Positions 60,335 to 64,000 of a DNA stretch of 64,000 nucleotides are shown in pieces. The stretch is from Corynebacterium incognita (GTDB lineage Bacteria > Actinomycetota > Actinomycetes > Mycobacteriales > Mycobacteriaceae). The notes under the pieces were generated by a model. That model made no database searches and was not told the origin of the DNA. It saw only the letters and a list, made by a program, of their open reading frames with translations. The position numbers and the translations under genes were made by a program. The stretch is taken from assembly GCF_014217255.1 (NCBI RefSeq), contig NZ_CP059404.1, positions 2,046,001 to 2,110,000 on the forward strand. The letters run 5' to 3'. How positions within the stretch are numbered: position 1 is the first letter of the stretch; each line of letters begins with the position of its first letter.

Positions 60335-61194
60335 AAGTCGAAGCCATCATCACTCTTAAGTCTGACCACCGCCTCGATGACTTGATCGCCGTATCTGGCC
60401 TGTCCAGGTCGACCTTCTTCGATCATCAGCGTCGCCTTGATAAACCGGACAAATATGTCCATCTGAAGAAACTGATAACGAAGATCTTTAACGACTCTCA
60501 TGCCACGTATGGCTATCGCCGCGTATGGCGTGCGTTGCGCAACGAGAATGAGATCGTCAATAAAAAGCTGGTCCGCAAGCTGATGCGACAGCTGGGATTG
60601 GTATCGAAGATCAGGCGTAAGAAGTACAACTCCTACCGCGGAGCTATTAGCCACATTGCCGACAACGTGCTTGACCGCAACTTCGAGCAAAGTGCACCGA
60701 ATAAAGCGTGGGTTAGCGACGTCACCGAGTTCCGAGTCGCAGGCACCAAGGTCTACTTGTCGCCGATTATGGATCTGTTCGACCGAACCATCTTGGCTCA
60801 TACCTTGTCTACATCACCGAATACCAAGTTCACATCAAGATCGTTATCCGATGCCATTGCCCTGTTCAGCCCGGATGAAGGACTCATTGTGCACACCGAC
60901 CAAGGCTTCCAGTACCAGCACACCAGCTGGCGCAACCTGATTACAAACATTGGTGGCGTGCAGTCAATGTCCCGGAAAGGCAATTGCTATGACAACTCAG
61001 TGATGGAGAATTTCTTCGGTCACTTGAAATCTGAGATGTACCACGGTGTTTCCTTCAGCAGCGTCAATGAGTTCTGCCAAGCTATTGATGATTACATCCT
61101 GTGGTACAACACGACCCGACTACAAGAACAATTCAAGGGCCTGGCCCCGATGCAATATCGGAACCAGACCCTTGCTAAGACCCAAACCATTTAG
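60302..61194 (+). CDS. IS3 orfB transposase (DDE integrase core)
   Basis: The catalytic half of the transposase is made as a fusion with orfA by frameshifting; on its own it could begin near 60379. 'HATYGYRRVWRALRNENEIV' is the HTH_21 segment. The integrase core shows D in 'KAWVSDVTEFRV', D in 'LIVHTDQGFQYQH' and E in 'SVMENFFGHLKSEMYHG', with the IS3 signature 'SMSRKGNCYDNSVMENFF'. The end 'YNTTRLQEQFKGLAPMQYR' is complete. The core looks undamaged. Confidence 0.92.
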
Positions 61195-61234
61195 AATTAA
61201 CCCAGTCCGGAAAACGGGGAGCAGATCAGCGAAT

Positions 61235-61248
61235 GCTGTGGGGTCCTT
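61235..61248 (+). terminator. Right half of an IS-split terminator
   Basis: GCTGTGGGGTCCTT followed by CTTTCTTT is the right arm and T-tract of the split hairpin whose left arm is at 59778-59791. With the IS present, the arms are 1.4 kb apart. odhA transcription from the right now runs into the IS. Confidence 0.8.
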
Positions 61249-61261
61249 CTTTCTTTAGCGT

Positions 61262-64000
61262 TTAGGCAAAGGCTTCGTCGAGAAGCTTCTTCTGCTCCAG
61301 CTGGTGCACCTTAGCGATGCCCGTGGAGGTGGAAGACTGCGCGCGGCGGGACACGCGCTTGAGCGGCGGCATGTCCGGCAGCAGCTCGCGCAGATGCTCG
61401 TTGTAGAACGGCCATGGGCCCTGGTTGGCCGGCTCGTCCTGAACGAAGCGGATTTCCTCGGCGTTCGGGAACATCGCGAATGCTTCGCGCAAGCGGTTGA
61501 ACGGAATCGGGTGCAGCATCTCTACGCGGACGATGGCGACGTCCTCGCGGTTGTCGTCAGCCTTGCGCTTCGCCAAGTCGTAGTAGATCTTGCCGGAGCA
61601 CAGGATGATCTTCTTCACCTTGTCGGTGTCACCAATCTTGTTGCCCTCGCGGTCCACAAAGTTCGGGTCGTTGATGACGGACTGGAACGACTTGACCTCG
61701 GTGAAGTCCTCAATGGAGGATACCGCAGCCTTGTTGCGCAGCATGGACTTCGGGCTGAAGACTACCAGCGGGCGGCTCAGCGGGCCCATGGCGTGGCGGC
61801 GCAACAAGTGGAAGTGGTTAGCCGGGGTGGACGGCTGGGCCACGGTCATGGAGCCCTCAGCGCACAGCTGCAGGAAACGCTCGATGCGTGCGGAGGAGTG
61901 ATCCGGGCCCTGGCCCTCGTAGCCGTGCGGAAGGAGCAGCACGATCTTGGAGGTCTCGCCCCACTTGGCCTCGCCGGAGGAGACGTACTCGTCGATGATG
62001 GTCTGGGCGCCGTTGGCGAAGTCGCCGAACTGCGCCTCCCACGCCACGAGGGCGTCCTTGTTGGCGATGGAGTAGCCGTACTCGAAGCCCATACCGGCGT
62101 ACTCGGTGAGTGCCGAGTTGTAGACCAGGAACTTGCCGCCGTTGCCCTTGGACTGTGCCAGTTCGTCGAGGCCGTTGTACTCTGCAGCGGTCTCAGGGTC
62201 GTACACGACAGCGTGGCGCTGGGTGAAGGTACCGCGGCGGGAATCCTCACCGGCGAGGCGCACGAGCTTGCCGCCGTTGGCCAGGGAGCCGAAGGCGAGA
62301 AGCTCGCCCCAGCCCCAGTCGATGCCGCCTTCGGTGGCAGTCTTCAGGCGCTCCTTGGCCACCTTGGCCACGCGCTTGTGCATCTGGAAGCCCTCCGGCG
62401 GGGTGGCGTAAGCTTCGCCGATCTCCTTCATTTCCTCGGCGGTGATGGAGGTGTCCAGGCCGTGCGCCAGTTCCTGAGCGGAAGTGATGCCCACCTGCTC
62501 CTCCGGACCAGACTTGTCGGTGGACTTGACGTCGGAGAACACGGCCTCCATCTGCTCGTTGAAGTCGCGTGCAGCCGCCTCGGCCTCTTCAGCGGACAGA
62601 TCACCGCGGCCGATGAGCTCCTCGGTGTAGCGCTCGCGGACCGTCTTACGGTCAATGATGCGCTCGTACATCACCGGCTGAGTCATGGTCGGGTCATCAG
62701 CCTCATTGTGGCCGCGCAGGCGGTAGCAGATGAGGTCGATGAAGACGTCCTTGCCGAACTCGCGGCGGTACTCGGTGGCTAGCTGACCCACCCATGCAAC
62801 GGCCTCTGGGTCGTCGCCGTTGACGTGGAACACCGGGCAGTCGAAGCCCTTAGCCAGGTCGGTGGAGTAGTGGGTGGAACGACCAGAGTCCGGGGTGGTG
62901 GTGAAGCCGATCTGGTTGTTGACCACAACGTGGACGGTGCCGCCGGTGGTGTAGCCACGCAGCTGGGACAGGTTGATGGTCTCCTGGACGATGCCAAGGC
63001 CAGCGAAGGAGGCGTCGCCATGTAGCAGCAGCGGGACGACGCTGTAGCCGTTCTCGCCCTTGTCCAGCAGGTCCTGCTTCGCACGGGCCATACCCTCCAT
63101 GACCGGGTTCACGGCCTCGAGGTGGGACGGGTTCGCCGCCAGGGTGATGTCAATTTCGCCCTCGCCGAACATCTGGATGTGGTGGCCCTCGGCGCCTAAG
63201 TGGTACTTCACGTCGCCGGAACCGCCGGCCTGGCCGCCGGTGAAGTTGCCCTCAAACTCGTTGAAGATCTGCGCCAGTGGCTTGCCCACGATGTTGAACA
63301 GCACGTTGAGGCGGCCGCGGTGCGGCATACCGATGACGACCTCGTCCAGACCCTGGCCCGCAGCGGTGTCGATGATGGAGTCCATCAGCGGGATGAGGGA
63401 CTCGGCGCCTTCGAGGGAGAAGCGCTTCTGGCCCACGTACTTGGTCTGCAGGAAGTTCTCGAATGCTTCTGCAGCATTGACCTTCTGCAGGATGTACTTT
63501 TGCTCAGCGTTGGTCGGCTTAGGCTGGCCCGCTTCCAGGCGGTTCTGCAGCCACTCGCGCTCATCGCGGTCGAGGATGTGGGAGTACTCGGAGCCCACCT
63601 TCAGGGTGTAGGCGCTGCGCAGGCGGGAGAGCACCTCGCGCAGGGTCATGGTCTCCTTGCCACCGAAGCCGCCGACGTTGAAGGTACGGTCCAGGTCCCA
63701 AATGGTGAGGCCGTGGGTAGCGATGTCCAAGTCGCGGTGATCCGGGAACGGCAGACCCGGCTGACGCCAGCTCAGCGGGTTAACGTCCGCGAGCAGGTGG
63801 CCGCGGGAACGGTAGGCCTCAATGAGCTGCATGACGCGGGTGTTTTTGTCCACGCCCAGATTCGGCAGGTCCTGTGCCCAGCGCATTGGCTGGTAAGGAA
63901 CGCCCATGGCCTGGAAGAGCTCGTCCCAGAACTTGTCGTCGATAAGCAGCTGGGACATAGTCTTGAGGAAGTCGCCGGACTCGGCACCCTGAATGACGCG
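61262..64000 (-). CDS. odhA: 2-oxoglutarate dehydrogenase E1 (OdhA), C-terminal 912 residues
   Basis: Thiamine-diphosphate E1 of the 2-oxoglutarate dehydrogenase complex of the citric acid cycle. The gene runs off the right edge, and about 300 N-terminal residues (the fused succinyltransferase-like E2 part of corynebacterial OdhA) lie outside. Present are the catalytic-domain end '[20 protein letters not shown]', '[19 protein letters not shown]' (ThDP region), '[14 protein letters not shown]', '[12 protein letters not shown]', and the transketolase-like C-terminal domain ('[20 protein letters not shown]', '[20 protein letters not shown]'). The reading frame is intact to TAA. Confidence 0.95.
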   Translation of the reverse strand, partial: RVIQGAESGDFLKTMSQLLIDDKFWDELFQAMGVPYQPMRWAQDLPNLGVDKNTRVMQLIEAYRSRGHLLADVNPLSWRQPGLPFPDHRDLDIATHGLTIWDLDRTFNVGGFGGKETMTLREVLSRLRSAYTLKVGSEYSHILDRDEREWLQNRLEAGQPKPTNAEQKYILQKVNAAEAFENFLQTKYVGQKRFSLEGAESLIPLMDSIIDTAAGQGLDEVVIGMPHRGRLNVLFNIVGKPLAQIFNEFEGNFTGGQAGGSGDVKYHLGAEGHHIQMFGEGEIDITLAANPSHLEAVNPVMEGMARAKQDLLDKGENGYSVVPLLLHGDASFAGLGIVQETINLSQLRGYTTGGTVHVVVNNQIGFTTTPDSGRSTHYSTDLAKGFDCPVFHVNGDDPEAVAWVGQLATEYRREFGKDVFIDLICYRLRGHNEADDPTMTQPVMYERIIDRKTVRERYTEELIGRGDLSAEEAEAAARDFNEQMEAVFSDVKSTDKSGPEEQVGITSAQELAHGLDTSITAEEMKEIGEAYATPPEGFQMHKRVAKVAKERLKTATEGGIDWGWGELLAFGSLANGGKLVRLAGEDSRRGTFTQRHAVVYDPETAAEYNGLDELAQSKGNGGKFLVYNSALTEYAGMGFEYGYSIANKDALVAWEAQFGDFANGAQTIIDEYVSSGEAKWGETSKIVLLLPHGYEGQGPDHSSARIERFLQLCAEGSMTVAQPSTPANHFHLLRRHAMGPLSRPLVVFSPKSMLRNKAAVSSIEDFTEVKSFQSVINDPNFVDREGNKIGDTDKVKKIILCSGKIYYDLAKRKADDNREDVAIVRVEMLHPIPFNRLREAFAMFPNAEEIRFVQDEPANQGPWPFYNEHLRELLPDMPPLKRVSRRAQSSTSTGIAKVHQLEQKKLLDEAFA

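Larger units (their letters stand above)
59793..61228 (+). mobile_element. IS3-family (IS150-like) insertion sequence, 1436 bp
   Basis: Terminal inverted repeats of 25 bp match at 21 positions: TGAACTGCTCCCC... at 59793-59817 and its complement TGATCTGCTCCCC... at 61204-61228. A 3-bp target duplication GCG flanks it (59790-59792 and 61229-61231). It has two overlapping frames, orfA and orfB, joined by an A7 slippery run (60295-60301). It interrupts the loop of a terminator. The ends are intact, but orfA carries an early stop. Confidence 0.92.

Overview
The window looks like a GC-rich Corynebacterium chromosome segment, probably from a skin-associated or clinical species. The evidence is the gene order fdxA-dapC ... 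dapD | dapE ... gpgS-DUF3117-glgA | glgC-sigE-cseE-tatB-mrp ... odhA, together with mycothiol synthesis (mshB), the maltose-1-phosphate/glycogen pair, actinobacterial FolP2-type and DUF3117 proteins, and an erm(X) gene. I assign the genus with good confidence and do not name the species. No rRNA or tRNA gene was seen.

Layout. 1-6090: housekeeping genes (xseB-xseA, ispH, a DUF6542 membrane protein, rmuC, an AI-2E-type permease). 6091-18102: ychF followed by a 10.9 kb accessory region. 18210-19280: higBA toxin-antitoxin genes and a decayed gene. 19392-32490: bioB with a cysteine-rich tail, two paralogous lipoproteins, zupT, and several transporters (YidE/AspT-like, BCCT, ClC). 32728-37706: typA, a peptide-binding lipoprotein and mshB. 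37780-47185: ferredoxin, dapC, dapD and dapE for the succinylase branch of lysine/diaminopimelate synthesis, with two amino-acid permeases and a 103-bp tandem repeat. 47213-58793: LOG protein, FolP2-like protein, gpgS, DivIVA-like and DUF3117 proteins, an rRNA methyltransferase homologue, a degenerate GH32 protein, glgA/glgC, sigE/cseE, tatB and mrp. 58952-64000: a lipoprotein, an IS3-family element sitting inside a terminator, and the 3' three quarters of odhA.

Main discovery. The accessory region after ychF is divided by six direct copies of a ~21-24 bp sequence that is the 3' end of ychF itself. The copies lie at 7153, 9697, 12003, 12641, 14973 and 18033; all are in the same orientation and all still encode V(E/D)(F/L)(R/K)FN(V/N) at or next to a stop codon. 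They cut the region into five cassettes: (I) a 648-aa protein with a C-terminal HEPN-like motif; (II) an ApeA-type anti-phage protein plus an RCC1-repeat remnant; (III) a broken MNT/HEPN toxin-antitoxin pair; (IV) a serine-recombinase remnant, inducible erm(X) and a methylase remnant; (V) a CmtR/P1B-ATPase metal-resistance pair with oxidoreductase remnants. The last copy is followed 20 bp later by a strong terminator, which is best explained as the original terminator of ychF. The arrangement resembles an integron-like cassette array built by repeated insertion at the 3' end of a conserved GTPase gene, probably by a large serine recombinase.

How the genes work together. The core genes supply cell-wall precursors (dapC/D/E), mycothiol, glucosylglycerate and glycogen, envelope-stress control (SigE/CseE) and Tat export. 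The ychF island supplies phage defence, macrolide resistance and metal resistance, with many partly decayed passengers, which suggests repeated gain and loss at one site.
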